14,615 nucleotides of DNA from the NCBI GenBank assembly GCA_023457135.1, contig JAEWMO010000068.1:1-14615 (forward strand). The letters are read 5' to 3'. Source of the stretch: Methanobacteriota archaeon (GTDB lineage: Archaea > Halobacteriota > Methanomicrobia > Methanomicrobiales > Methanoculleaceae). Position 1 is the first letter of the stretch. The number at the start of each line of letters is the position of its first letter. Below, piece by piece: positions 7,446 through 14,079 of this stretch. The notes under the pieces are model-generated. The model saw only the letters and a list, made by a program, of their open reading frames with translations, was not told the origin of the DNA and searched no databases. A program made the translations under genes and the position numbers.

Positions 7446-7973
7446 CTACCAGGTCTCACGGTGCACGTGCTCGTCCACCGGCATCCGTTTCATGGGTTCA
7501 AGCGGCGGCGTCCCCTTCCCGACCGCGAGGAGCGCGACGGGGCGGACGTGCTGCGGCAGGCCGAGGATCTCGCGGACCTCGTCCTCTTCAAATGCTCCGG
7601 TCCAGCACGAGTGGAGGCCACGGGCATGAGCGGCAAGCATCATGTAGGTGCAGGCGATTGTGGCGTCCTGCACCGCGTAGAGGATCCCCCGTTCTCCGTA
7701 CTGCGTCATGGACCGGATGTAGTTCGCGCAGACCACAAAGACTGCGGGAGCGTCCCGTATATGCACCTGCTCGAGCGCCGCGAGCGCGAGTTCCAGCCTG
7801 ATATCCTCGTCGGTGACGACGACGGTGTCCCAGGCCTCCCGGTTGCCGGCGCTCGGCGCCGTACTCGCGGCGGTGAGGATATACTCGATATCCTCCGGGT
7901 CGAGCGGCTCCCCGGAGTACTCCCGGACCGACGACCGCCCTTTGAGGAGACGGAGGAGATCAGAGGAGGTCAT
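7446..7973 (-). CDS. Nitroreductase family FMN protein
   Basis: The 175-residue protein is a short nitroreductase-fold (FMN) oxidoreductase. Typical sites are RSSVREYSGEPLDPEDIE (13-30) with the phosphate-contacting arginines, AASTAPSAGNREAW (35-48), ILYAVQDATIACTYMMLAAHARGLHSCW (97-124, the helix that packs on the flavin, then the strand to the GAF of 126-128) and PVALLAVGKG (145-154). Family members reduce nitro groups, quinones or flavins, or act in cofactor chemistry; the substrate is unknown. The ATG at 7973 lies within the end of the upstream 118-aa gene (14-base overlap), with no ribosome site of its own. Translation is therefore probably coupled. Confidence 0.9.
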   Translation of the reverse strand: MTSSDLLRLLKGRSSVREYSGEPLDPEDIEYILTAASTAPSAGNREAWDTVVVTDEDIRLELALAALEQVHIRDAPAVFVVCANYIRSMTQYGERGILYAVQDATIACTYMMLAAHARGLHSCWTGAFEEDEVREILGLPQHVRPVALLAVGKGTPPLEPMKRMPVDEHVHRETW

Positions 7974-8316
7974 GTTCTTTGAGCATGTCCCATGCTTCCT
8001 GGGCCGCGGTCGTGGAGGCGCTGATGGCCCTGCCCATCCGCTCGGACGCGGCGCCGAGCTCCATGCTCTCGGTCAGGCTGATCGCCTCGTTGAGATGATC
8101 GATGGCCGTCCGAAATCCGGAGTGTCCCGTGTCGCCGTGAGCGAACTCGAGCTCCGAGCGGATCGACTCGAGCACCATCAGGAGCATCCGTTTCCCGCCG
8201 GGCTTCTCCTGGACAGGAAACTGGATCAGGGCCGTCGTCAGATGCGACCCGACAATCAGTTCCGATTTTGCCCGTTCAGCAAACTGGTACGTCCTGATGG
8301 CGGTTTTGAGATCCAT
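7960..8316 (-). CDS. 118-aa predicted helical protein, family not recognised
   Basis: I do not recognise a family. The 118 residues appear to form four or so amphipathic helices: 2-32 (DLKTAIRTYQFAERAKSEL...), 41-60, 64-82 and 86-115, with no Cys and no obvious catalytic motif. The pattern of helices with conserved-looking Glu, His and Arg could suit a four-helix bundle adaptor, but that is speculative. The frame continues upstream to 8613 in the opposite-frame shadow of the RGG gene, so I chose the ATG at 8316, which sits about 25 bases from the centre of a good TATA box. That spacing predicts a leaderless mRNA, and no ribosome site is visible. It is the first gene of the operon with nitroreductase, DUF555 and the PfkB kinase. 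Confidence 0.7.
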   Translation of the reverse strand: MDLKTAIRTYQFAERAKSELIVGSHLTTALIQFPVQEKPGGKRMLLMVLESIRSELEFAHGDTGHSGFRTAIDHLNEAISLTESMELGAASERMGRAISASTTAAQEAWDMLKEHDLL

Positions 8317-8337
8317 ACCACATACTGGAACTCTCAA

Positions 8338-8349
8338 GTATAAAAAGTA
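8338..8349 (-). promoter_or_regulatory. TATA box of the four-gene operon, leaderless spacing
   Basis: On minus, TACTTTTTATAC has its centre about 25 bases before the ATG at 8316. With the usual archaeal distance from TATA to start site, transcription would begin at or next to the A of the ATG. Confidence 0.5.
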
Positions 8350-8371
8350 TTGAAGAGAAGAGGGAGACGGT

Positions 8372-8686
8372 TTATCTCGATTTCTGCTTGGTTCCGAGAG
8401 CCGACACCCTGGCGCGCCGCACGCACTTGCGCACCCGCGGATCCACCGTCGGGCCGCTCGCGCCGCCTCTGCTGCCGCCACGACCGCCGCGTCCGCCACG
8501 ACCGCCGCGTCCGCCGCGCCGGGGGTCCTGCCCTTCACGGTTTGCACGCTTCTGGATGTCTGCCGCCGGCTTGAACCGCTGGTTCGGGCCGGGTTTCTTG
8601 AGTTCGCCTTCACTTGCAGGGACGAGCCTTATCTGCCCCTTCACGCCCTTGACCTGGGCCCACTGAACAGTTCCTGTCTTTCCCAT
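8372..8686 (-). CDS. DUF5350 family basic RGG-repeat protein
   Basis: The 104-residue, strongly basic protein begins MGKTGTVQWAQVKGVKGQI and ends with VDPRVRKCVRRARVSALGTK plus QKSR. I match it to the DUF5350 family of Methanomicrobiales. Between them, residues 57-75 are an RGG tract (RRGGRGGRGGRGGRGGSRGG). RGG tracts bind RNA or promote condensation in eukaryotic proteins; a ribosome or RNA role here is inference. The start at 8686 has the ribosome site AAGGAG 8 bases upstream and a TATA-like CTTTTATTAT at 8730-8721. The frame is open to 8776, but the added residues lie across the promoter and the upstream terminator hairpin and are unlikely. It is a single gene between the gatE terminator and the next operon's promoter. 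Confidence 0.85.
   Translation of the reverse strand: MGKTGTVQWAQVKGVKGQIRLVPASEGELKKPGPNQRFKPAADIQKRANREGQDPRRGGRGGRGGRGGRGGSRGGASGPTVDPRVRKCVRRARVSALGTKQKSR
8475..8510 (+). repeat. Perfect tandem 18-bp repeat encoding RGG units
   Basis: Two perfect copies of CCGCCACGACCGCCGCGT (8475-8492, 8493-8510) are followed by a degenerate partial copy to 8520. Each copy encodes two RGG triplets of the DUF5350 gene on minus. Repeat slippage here would change RGG number in frame. Confidence 0.85.
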
Positions 8687-8693
8687 GGATAAA

Positions 8694-8730
8694 ACTCCTT
8701 TATATTTATGAACTGACCCGATAATAAAAG
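8694..8730 (-). promoter_or_regulatory. Promoter and ribosome site of DUF5350
   Basis: CTTTTATTAT (8730-8721) is the likely TATA box. AAGGAGT (8700-8694) is an excellent ribosome site before the ATG at 8686. A second AT-rich stretch, CATAAATATA (8710-8701), lies too close to the start for a TATA box. Confidence 0.45.
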
Positions 8731-8734
8731 TAAC

Positions 8735-8759
8735 CCGGAACCGGCCGGGGCCGGTCCGG
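8735..8759 (-). terminator. GC-rich terminator hairpin after gatE
   Basis: CCGGAACCGGCC (8735-8746) pairs with GGCCGGTCCGG (8749-8759), a stem of about 11 bp with one bulged A and a tight loop. In the minus direction it is followed by GTTACTTTTATTATC. It lies about 20 bases after the gatE stop and probably ends the argH-gatD-gatE transcript; its T-rich tail also carries the TATA box of the next gene. Confidence 0.5.
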
Positions 8760-8777
8760 AGAGGGTCGCCCCGCACC

Positions 8778-10637
8778 TCACGAGAGGAGGTGTTTGAGCT
8801 CCCGCCGGAGGGCCTCGCTGACGACTTTTCCGTCCACGCTTCCCCGGACCTCCTGCATGACGATACCCATCAGGGGGCCGAGCGCGCCCATGCCCCGTTC
8901 CCGGGCGAACGCCTCCCGTTCGGCCACGACGCGGCGCACGATCGCTTCCACGTCTGCCTGCGAGACGGCAGGGGCCATCTTTGCGATGGCCGCGTCCACC
9001 CGCTCGCCGGGCGTTCCGGCGCTCCCGGCGGTCCGTGCGAGTTCCGTAAGGAGGTCCGGGATCGCCTCCTTCGCCGCCCGCCCGGCCTCGACGGCCGAGA
9101 GGAGGGCAAGGATCTCTTCTTCAGCCACCCGGTCAACGGCGACACCGTCGCGGGCGAGCTCGCGGCAGGTGGCAAGGAGCGTCCGGGCCGCGAGGGTGGG
9201 GCGGACACCGGCGGCGACCGCCTTCTCAAACGTCGGCAGCCGCTCGGAGAACGCAGCCTGCCGTGCCAGGGCCTCGTCGAGCCCGAACTCCCGGACGAAC
9301 CGGGCCGCCCGGTCGGTGAGGAGTTCGGGGGCGGCGATCGCGTCCCAGCGGCCGGCACCGATCGTGACCGAGAAGACGTCGGTCTCGGGGTACATCCGGG
9401 CGGCGCCAGGGAGCGGGCGCATGTAGGCGGTGCTCCCCTCTTCGAGCATCTTCCGGGTCTCTTCAGGTACTCCCGATAGGGCCATCTCCGCACGGATCAT
9501 CACCTGCTCGATCGCGCAGCCGGCACGTTCGCGCCCTGCCGCGACGATGACGACGCAGTCGTTCTCCTCCGCACCGACGAACGAGCGCAGGCGCTCCACC
9601 TCGTCCGCGGTGACGCCGTAGGCGGGGAGCTCGTCGGTGTGGAAGATCCCGCCGACGCCGCACTTCTTCGCGTAGTCCGACATCTCGCTCCCAAGGCGCC
9701 TGCCGGGCTGGATCTCCCGGCCGACGAGTCCGGCAAACCCGCAGAGCCGGACGGCCAGGATGGCTTTCGCCTTCTTTAAGATGGCGGACTTCGTCTCGCT
9801 AAAGAGGGCCGTGACGTCGACGACGGTGTGGTCGACCGTGGCGCCCCTCTCGCGGAGGGTGTCCGCGATGGCAAGGAGGTTCGTCTGCCGCTCGACCTCG
9901 CGCCGGACCACCTCGGCGATCAGGGCGAGTTCCTGGACGCCCTTGATCTCCACCCGGGCGCCGCCCGCGATGGAGATGTTGACGTCCTGCCGGATCGTGC
10001 CGAGGCCGCGTTTCACCCGGCCGGTCGAGCGGAGGACCATCCCGATGTACTCGGCGACCTGCTGGACGGCCTCGGGGGTGTGCATGTCGGGGGCGGTCGT
10101 GATCTCGACGAGCGGGATTCCCAGGCGGTCGAGGGAGAAGGTCTCGTTCTCCACGCGCTGGGCCGCCTCCTCCTCGAGACAGATCGTCTCGATCCGGCAG
10201 CCGTCGGGGAGGGCCCCGGAGAGCGCGACGAGCGCCGTCCGCTGGAACCCGCTCGTGTTCGAGCCGTCGATGACGAGTTTGCGCATCGTGTGGACCTGCT
10301 CGACGGGAGTCATCCCGAGCATCTTTGCGATCGTGAGGCAGACGTTGAGGGCCTCGGGGTTCATCGGGGTCGGGGGCTCCTCGTCGTGCTCCACCAGGCA
10401 GACCGTGTCGTAGGTGTAGTAGCAGAACTTCCGCACGAGCCGCATCTCTTCCCGCGCCGCCCGGTCGATCTCGCCGAGCTCGCTCTCCGTCGCCCGGAGA
10501 TAGCGGTGGAACTCGCCCGTCCGGTCGGCGGTATCCCGGAGGCAGGTGGGGCACCGGCAGAAGAGCTTCTCGGCGGTGTCGAGCTGCTGGTGGATCTCGA
10601 TCCCGGCCTTCAGGCCAATCTTCTGGTAGTCCATCAT
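8778..10637 (-). CDS. gatE: Glu-tRNA(Gln) amidotransferase subunit E
   Basis: GatE is the tRNA-binding and kinase/transamidase subunit of the archaeal GatDE enzyme, which converts misacylated Glu-tRNA(Gln) to Gln-tRNA(Gln). The 619-residue protein has the expected length. It shows KIGLKAGIEIHQQLDTAEKLFC (6-27), the Cys cluster CRCPTC (27-32), the GatB/E core with VEITTAPDMHTPEAVQQV, the kinase-type segment RTIRQDVN-like GTIRQDVNISI, the AspRS-like insertion domain with the KKAKAI/GREIQPGRRLGSEMSDYAKK region, RMYPETDVFSV, and the helical plus tail (YqeY-like) C-terminus. ATG at 10637 is followed by a second ATG at 10634; GGAGGT lies 5 bases before the first. The ATG overlaps the gatD TGA by 4 bases. 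The frame stays open to 10724, but that extension lies inside gatD. Confidence 0.97.
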   Translation of the reverse strand: MMDYQKIGLKAGIEIHQQLDTAEKLFCRCPTCLRDTADRTGEFHRYLRATESELGEIDRAAREEMRLVRKFCYYTYDTVCLVEHDEEPPTPMNPEALNVCLTIAKMLGMTPVEQVHTMRKLVIDGSNTSGFQRTALVALSGALPDGCRIETICLEEEAAQRVENETFSLDRLGIPLVEITTAPDMHTPEAVQQVAEYIGMVLRSTGRVKRGLGTIRQDVNISIAGGARVEIKGVQELALIAEVVRREVERQTNLLAIADTLRERGATVDHTVVDVTALFSETKSAILKKAKAILAVRLCGFAGLVGREIQPGRRLGSEMSDYAKKCGVGGIFHTDELPAYGVTADEVERLRSFVGAEENDCVVIVAAGRERAGCAIEQVMIRAEMALSGVPEETRKMLEEGSTAYMRPLPGAARMYPETDVFSVTIGAGRWDAIAAPELLTDRAARFVREFGLDEALARQAAFSERLPTFEKAVAAGVRPTLAARTLLATCRELARDGVAVDRVAEEEILALLSAVEAGRAAKEAIPDLLTELARTAGSAGTPGERVDAAIAKMAPAVSQADVEAIVRRVVAEREAFARERGMGALGPLMGIVMQEVRGSVDGKVVSEALRRELKHLLS

Positions 10638-11836
10638 ATCGACCTCCGCCGGATCTCGCCCGCAAGGTCGGTCTGGATCAGTCTCCTCGCCCGATCGGGG
10701 TCCGGCTCGTTCCCGAGCACCCACATCAGTTTGACGAGCGCTGTCTCGGGAAGCATATCCTCGCCCTCGATGACGCCGGCGGCAAGAAGGTCTCTGCCGG
10801 TGTTGTAGACCCGGTCACAGACCCGGCCGTGGAGGCACTGGGAGGTCATGACGACGGTCGTCCCGCCCTCGATCATATCCCGGAGCGGGGCAATCCATTC
10901 GGTCGAGACGTGGCCAAGCCCCGTCCCCGAGAGGACCAGGCCCTTATAGCCCTCGTAGGCGTCGAGGACCGTGGCGGGCATACCGGGATAGAAGTGGAGG
11001 AGGCCGCAGCGCTCCTCGAGCGCGTCGTGGAGGGCCGGCTCCTCGGCACCCCGCCGGACCGCCTCTGAGGAGAGGCTGACGGAGAGCGAGGGGTAGTCGA
11101 CGTAGCCGAGCGGCTCCATTCCCATGCTCTGGAAGGCGTCACGCCGGGAGGTATGCATCTTGCGGACTCTCGTCGCACGGTGAATGGCGCAGCGGTCGTC
11201 GCTCGTCGTCGCGTGCATTACAACCGCCACCTCGCCGAGGTCGCCGGTGGCAACGGCGGCGCTGCAGAGGGCGTTCATGGCATTGTCGGAGCTCGGCCGG
11301 TCGGCGGACCGCTGCGATCCGACGAAGACCACCGGCACCGGCGTCCTGAGCATGAACCGGACCGCCGCGGCCGAGTAGGCCATCGTGTCGGTGCCGTGGG
11401 TGACGATCACCCCGGCGACGCCGGCCTGGATCTCGTCGTAGATCGCCTGGACGAGTTTCTGCCAGAGGTCCGGGCGCATGTTCTCCGAGAGGATGCTTGC
11501 GACCTGCCGGTCGCGGTAGCGGGCGATGTCGCCGAGCTCGGGGATCGCCCGCAGGATGTCGCTCGCCGAGAACTGGCTCATCACCGCTCCCGTCCGGTAG
11601 TCCACCCTGCTCGCGATCGTCCCGCCGGTGGATATGATTGCAAGTTCCGGGAGGTCGGAGTTCTGGACGACGACCCCGGCGCCTGCCGGCGGCTGCGGGG
11701 CCGCCCGCCCGACGAGTTCTATCTTCTCGGGGGACGTCCCGATGTTGTAGCCGTTGTCCAGCTTGACGACGGCCATCCCGTCCCGTTCGGTGATGTAGGT
11801 GCCGGTGAGGGCGGTCCCGCCGTTCGCGTACCGCAC
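10634..11836 (-). CDS. gatD: Glu-tRNA(Gln) amidotransferase subunit D
   Basis: GatD is the L-asparaginase-like subunit that releases ammonia from an amide donor for GatE. After an N-terminal beta-barrel (KLDNGYNIGTSPEKIELVG, 25-43) come the two asparaginase threonine sites: ELAIISTGGTIASRVDYRTG (64-83, T73) and VIVTHGTDTMAYSAAAV (143-159, T149 and D150). The conserved basic stretch ATRVRKMHTSRRDAFQS and SGTGLGHVS follow. The start is a problem: coordinates given use GTG at 11836 (400 aa, GGAGA about 6 bases upstream), but this cuts the usual GDRVRV segment. In frame upstream the residues ITERPETGDRVRY are encoded, starting with ATA at 11866 in a 4-base ATAA overlap with the argH stop. No ATG, GTG or TTG lies between. 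The enzyme call is certain, but the start is not. Confidence 0.95.
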   Translation of the reverse strand: MRYANGGTALTGTYITERDGMAVVKLDNGYNIGTSPEKIELVGRAAPQPPAGAGVVVQNSDLPELAIISTGGTIASRVDYRTGAVMSQFSASDILRAIPELGDIARYRDRQVASILSENMRPDLWQKLVQAIYDEIQAGVAGVIVTHGTDTMAYSAAAVRFMLRTPVPVVFVGSQRSADRPSSDNAMNALCSAAVATGDLGEVAVVMHATTSDDRCAIHRATRVRKMHTSRRDAFQSMGMEPLGYVDYPSLSVSLSSEAVRRGAEEPALHDALEERCGLLHFYPGMPATVLDAYEGYKGLVLSGTGLGHVSTEWIAPLRDMIEGGTTVVMTSQCLHGRVCDRVYNTGRDLLAAGVIEGEDMLPETALVKLMWVLGNEPDPDRARRLIQTDLAGEIRRRSI

Positions 11837-11862
11837 CCGGTCTCCGGTCTCAGGTCTCTCGG

Positions 11863-13341
11863 TTATGCTACCAGCCTCCGTGATTCATTGATGAGATGTT
11901 CAAACGCGCTCGATAATGCCGCATCGGTCTCCTCGGCCCATGCAGCGTCGCGGGCGAGAAGGTCCCCCTGCTCCGCGAGCTGGACCGCGACCGCCACAGG
12001 CGCCGGGCCGCCGATGATGCTCCGCACGGCGACGGCGTGAGCCGGGTCGAGGACGGAGGCGATCTTTGCCTCCGTCAGGCCCAGGCTCACGACCGAGAGG
12101 CCGGCGGCCTCCTGTGCGGCGGCCTCGACGGTGGCGAGGTCGAGCGACCCGTGCCTGACCGCCCGGCCGACGATACGGTGGGCGGTCCGGAAGGCGAGTC
12201 CGTACTCCCGGACGAGGACGTCGGCGAGCTCCGTCGCGGTCGAAAAGCCCCTGCCCGCCTCGGCGGCCATCCGCTCCGTCCGGAAGGTCGCGGTGGCGAT
12301 CATGCCGGCAAGGAGGGGGATGCTCTGCCGGGCGGCCTCCACACCCCGCCAGAGGTGCGGGGTCAGTTCCTGGAGGTCGCGGTTGTAACTCATGGGGAGG
12401 CCTTTGACGATCGTGATCGCCGCGGTGAGTTCCCCGGCCACCGACCCGGCCTTCGCCCGCATGATCTCCGCGACGTCCGGGTTCTTCTTCTGGGGCATGA
12501 TCGAGGACGAGGAGCAGTAGACGTCGTCGAGCTGGACGAACCCGACGAACGCCGTGCTCCAGATGACCAGTTCCTCGCAGAGCCGGCTCGCCGTCGTCAT
12601 GCAGATGGTGGCGCCGGAGAGCACCTCGATCGCGAAGTCCCGGGCGGCGACCGCGTCCATGCTGTTAGGCGCCGGGCGGGCAAAGCCCAGGAGGGCCGCC
12701 GTGTAGGCGCGGTCCAGGGGGAAGCCCGTCGAGGCGAACGCCGCCGAACCGAGCGGGGATACGTCCACCCGGGCGTATGCCTCCCGGAGCCGGGAGACAT
12801 CGCGGGAGAAGGCCTGCTCGTAGGCGAGGAGGTAGTGGGCCAGCGTCGTGGGCTGGGCGTGCTGGAGGTGGGTGAAGCCCGGCATCACCGTCTCGGTGTG
12901 GGCGGCGGCGACGTCGAGCAGGGTCCGCCGGAGGTCGGTGAGCGACCGCACGAGGGCGACGATCTCCTGCTTCAACCGAATCCGTATGCAGGTCGCGACC
13001 TCGTCGTTCCGGGACCGGCCCATGTGAAGGCGGCCGCCGAAGTCCTCACCGACCCGGTCGATGAGGTAGGCCTCTTTGCCGGCGTGGACGTCCTCGAACT
13101 TCTCGTCGAACGCATCCTCCGGGATGCCGTGGTCGTGGAGGTCGAGGAGCGCCGCCATCAGCGCCCGTGCCGGGGCCTCGTCGATGATCCCCTGCCGGCG
13201 AAGGCCGAGGAGGTGCGCCATGTCCACGAGGAGGTCCGCCTCCGCAATCCAGCGGTCGGCTTCCATCGACGCAAGAAAGTGCTCGAGGTCGCCGGAACGC
13301 TCGCCGGAGAGACGGCCCTGCCGAATCTGATCCGAACGCAT
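11863..13341 (-). CDS. argH: Argininosuccinate lyase
   Basis: ArgH splits argininosuccinate into arginine and fumarate, the last step of arginine synthesis, as a homotetramer in the cytoplasm. The 492-residue protein is full length. Signatures: RLHMGRSRNDEVATCIRIR (104-122), the GFTHLQHAQPTTLAHYLLAY block (155-174) with the His and Gln of the active site, and the superfamily signature SSSSIMPQKKNPDVAEIMRAK (277-297) with the catalytic serine loop. The start at 13341 has no clear ribosome site, but a TATA-like TAGAATACA is centred 27 bases upstream, which predicts a leaderless mRNA. It leads the operon argH-gatD-gatE; its TAA overlaps the possible ATA start of gatD. I see no damage or truncation. 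Confidence 0.97.
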   Translation of the reverse strand: MRSDQIRQGRLSGERSGDLEHFLASMEADRWIAEADLLVDMAHLLGLRRQGIIDEAPARALMAALLDLHDHGIPEDAFDEKFEDVHAGKEAYLIDRVGEDFGGRLHMGRSRNDEVATCIRIRLKQEIVALVRSLTDLRRTLLDVAAAHTETVMPGFTHLQHAQPTTLAHYLLAYEQAFSRDVSRLREAYARVDVSPLGSAAFASTGFPLDRAYTAALLGFARPAPNSMDAVAARDFAIEVLSGATICMTTASRLCEELVIWSTAFVGFVQLDDVYCSSSSIMPQKKNPDVAEIMRAKAGSVAGELTAAITIVKGLPMSYNRDLQELTPHLWRGVEAARQSIPLLAGMIATATFRTERMAAEAGRGFSTATELADVLVREYGLAFRTAHRIVGRAVRHGSLDLATVEAAAQEAAGLSVVSLGLTEAKIASVLDPAHAVAVRSIIGGPAPVAVAVQLAEQGDLLARDAAWAEETDAALSSAFEHLINESRRLVA

Positions 13342-13363
13342 TCTATCAACAGTCCTGTTTGTT

Positions 13364-13372
13364 TGTATTCTA
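13364..13372 (-). promoter_or_regulatory. Candidate TATA box of argH operon
   Basis: TAGAATACA on minus is centred 27 bases before the argH ATG, the distance expected for a transcript that starts at the ATG. No ribosome site competes. Confidence 0.45.
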
Positions 13373-13437
13373 GCCTGCTTACAGTGGGTTTAGTTCCAGA
13401 AATCGCGCTAATTTTTACCCCGATTTTTGGATATACA

Positions 13438-13447
13438 TTTATATAAT
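13438..13447 (+). promoter_or_regulatory. Strong TATA box of the small zinc-ribbon gene
   Basis: TTTATATAAT, preceded by an A-containing BRE-like ATAC, is centred about 28 bases before the ATG at 13471. It is one of the best TATA boxes in the window and predicts a leaderless mRNA. Confidence 0.55.
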
Positions 13448-13470
13448 AGGTCATCCGATTCTGGTATACC

Positions 13471-13611
13471 ATGCCTCATGAAGATCCCCGTTGTACCCGG
13501 TGCGCATCCCAGATGTACCGCGCTCATGTCCGCCGCCAGGTCGATGGCCGGCGGTCGTGGATCCCAGTCGGTTGGTGGTGTCCCATGTGCGGGGAGTACG
13601 TCAATGAGTGA
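13471..13611 (+). CDS. 46-aa zinc-ribbon microprotein
   Basis: This reading frame is short enough to be missed by ordinary gene callers. The 46 residues contain two CxxC knuckles, PRCTRCASQMY (7-17; C8, C11) and WWCPMCGEYV (35-44; C37, C40), 25 residues apart: the geometry of a treble-clef or zinc-ribbon domain. Between them is a basic stretch (HVRRQVDGRRSW) that could contact nucleic acid. The ATG sits 28 bases after a strong TATA box, consistent with a leaderless transcript. The stop overlaps the start of the next small gene by 8 bases. Both the promoter and the four spaced Cys argue that it is real. No family or function is assigned; single zinc ribbons occur in transcription and translation factors and as small partners of other proteins. 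Confidence 0.7.
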   Translation: MPHEDPRCTRCASQMYRAHVRRQVDGRRSWIPVGWWCPMCGEYVNE

Positions 13612-13759
13612 GTCCGTCGCCGGTCTCATCATGACCCTCATAGGAGGGTTGGCGCTGTTGATATTTACCACCCTCTGTTTCGGTCCCGGTGAAGTGGTCG
13701 GCCTCTGGAATACGTTCACTGAGGCTGGGACTATGGCTGCGTGTACTATTGGGCCGTGA
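13604..13759 (+). CDS. 51-aa single-pass membrane peptide
   Basis: The reading frame opens with ATG at 13604, inside the end of the zinc-ribbon gene, with GGGGAG 7 bases upstream. The 51 residues include one strong hydrophobic helix (about 5-25: VAGLIMTLIGGLALLIFTTLC) and a short tail containing Gly, Trp and Cys. The frame is open upstream to 13427, but that extension runs over the TATA box and the zinc-ribbon gene. Overlap and ribosome site suggest coupled expression. It could be a membrane anchor or toxin-like small peptide; neither is shown by sequence. Size makes this a moderate call. Confidence 0.45.
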   Translation: MSESVAGLIMTLIGGLALLIFTTLCFGPGEVVGLWNTFTEAGTMAACTIGP

Positions 13760-13789
13760 GTGGTCAAAACCCGCCTTCATATCTTCGCT

Positions 13790-13801
13790 ATAATCGATTA
13801 T
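13790..13801. repeat. Perfect 12-bp AT-rich palindrome
   Basis: ATAATCGATTAT reads the same on both strands and lies between the two convergent small operons. Palindromes of this size can be binding sites for dimeric regulators, but there is no flanking gene start for it to control. Confidence 0.6.
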
Positions 13802-13839
13802 CTCATACACCCCAGTATGATTCATCCTCCCTGTATTCG

Positions 13840-13859
13840 AGAGGGCTTAAATCGCCTCT
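13840..13859. terminator. Hairpin between convergent small operons
   Basis: AGAGGGC (13840-13846) pairs with GCCTCT (13854-13859) around TTAAATC, with one bulged G. Lying between the two convergent units, it could end transcripts from either side; no T-run follows directly, so the call is weak. Confidence 0.3.
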
Positions 13860-13875
13860 GTGTGCCTCTCCCGCG

Positions 13876-14079
13876 TTAAAGAGGGGTTGCGGGTTTGAGA
13901 AGCAGGTTCCCATCCGGGAGAAGATAAAAATCGATGGGATCCCCTTTCTGAAGGTCCTTAACTCGGCACCAGTAGGCGGGTAGAACAATACTCTTCGCAC
14001 TTTTTAGTTGTTGCACTTTATGAGTGCCTAGATCGAACTGCCGCCACCGCCCGGAGCTGTCCCGGGTTTCAATGGGCAT
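13876..14079 (-). CDS. AbrB-like (SpoVT/AbrB fold) small protein
   Basis: The 67-residue protein has the strand-turn-strand layout of an AbrB-type swapped-hairpin domain: QQLKSAKSIVLPAYWCRVKDL (23-43), then QKGDPIDFYLLPDGNLLLKP (44-63). 'KSIVLP..W' followed by 'L.KGD.I' is the typical core. Such domains bind DNA as dimers, either as regulators or as antitoxins. The frame is open to 14223 but runs back over the upstream gene; I chose the ATG at 14079, which has GGAGG 6 bases upstream. It overlaps the end of the upstream zinc-ribbon gene by 11 bases, so the two form a pair. Downstream no toxin gene is seen on this strand. The fold is likely, and the role is open. Confidence 0.7.
   Translation of the reverse strand: MPIETRDSSGRWRQFDLGTHKVQQLKSAKSIVLPAYWCRVKDLQKGDPIDFYLLPDGNLLLKPATPL

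Noticed and set aside
8475..8520. Possible CRISPR or satellite-like repeat
   Set aside because: The repeats are direct, without spacers, and encode the RGG tract of a protein.
12037..13446. Long plus-strand open frame opposite argH
   Set aside because: Antisense shadow; the composition is low-complexity and the minus frame is a full argininosuccinate lyase.
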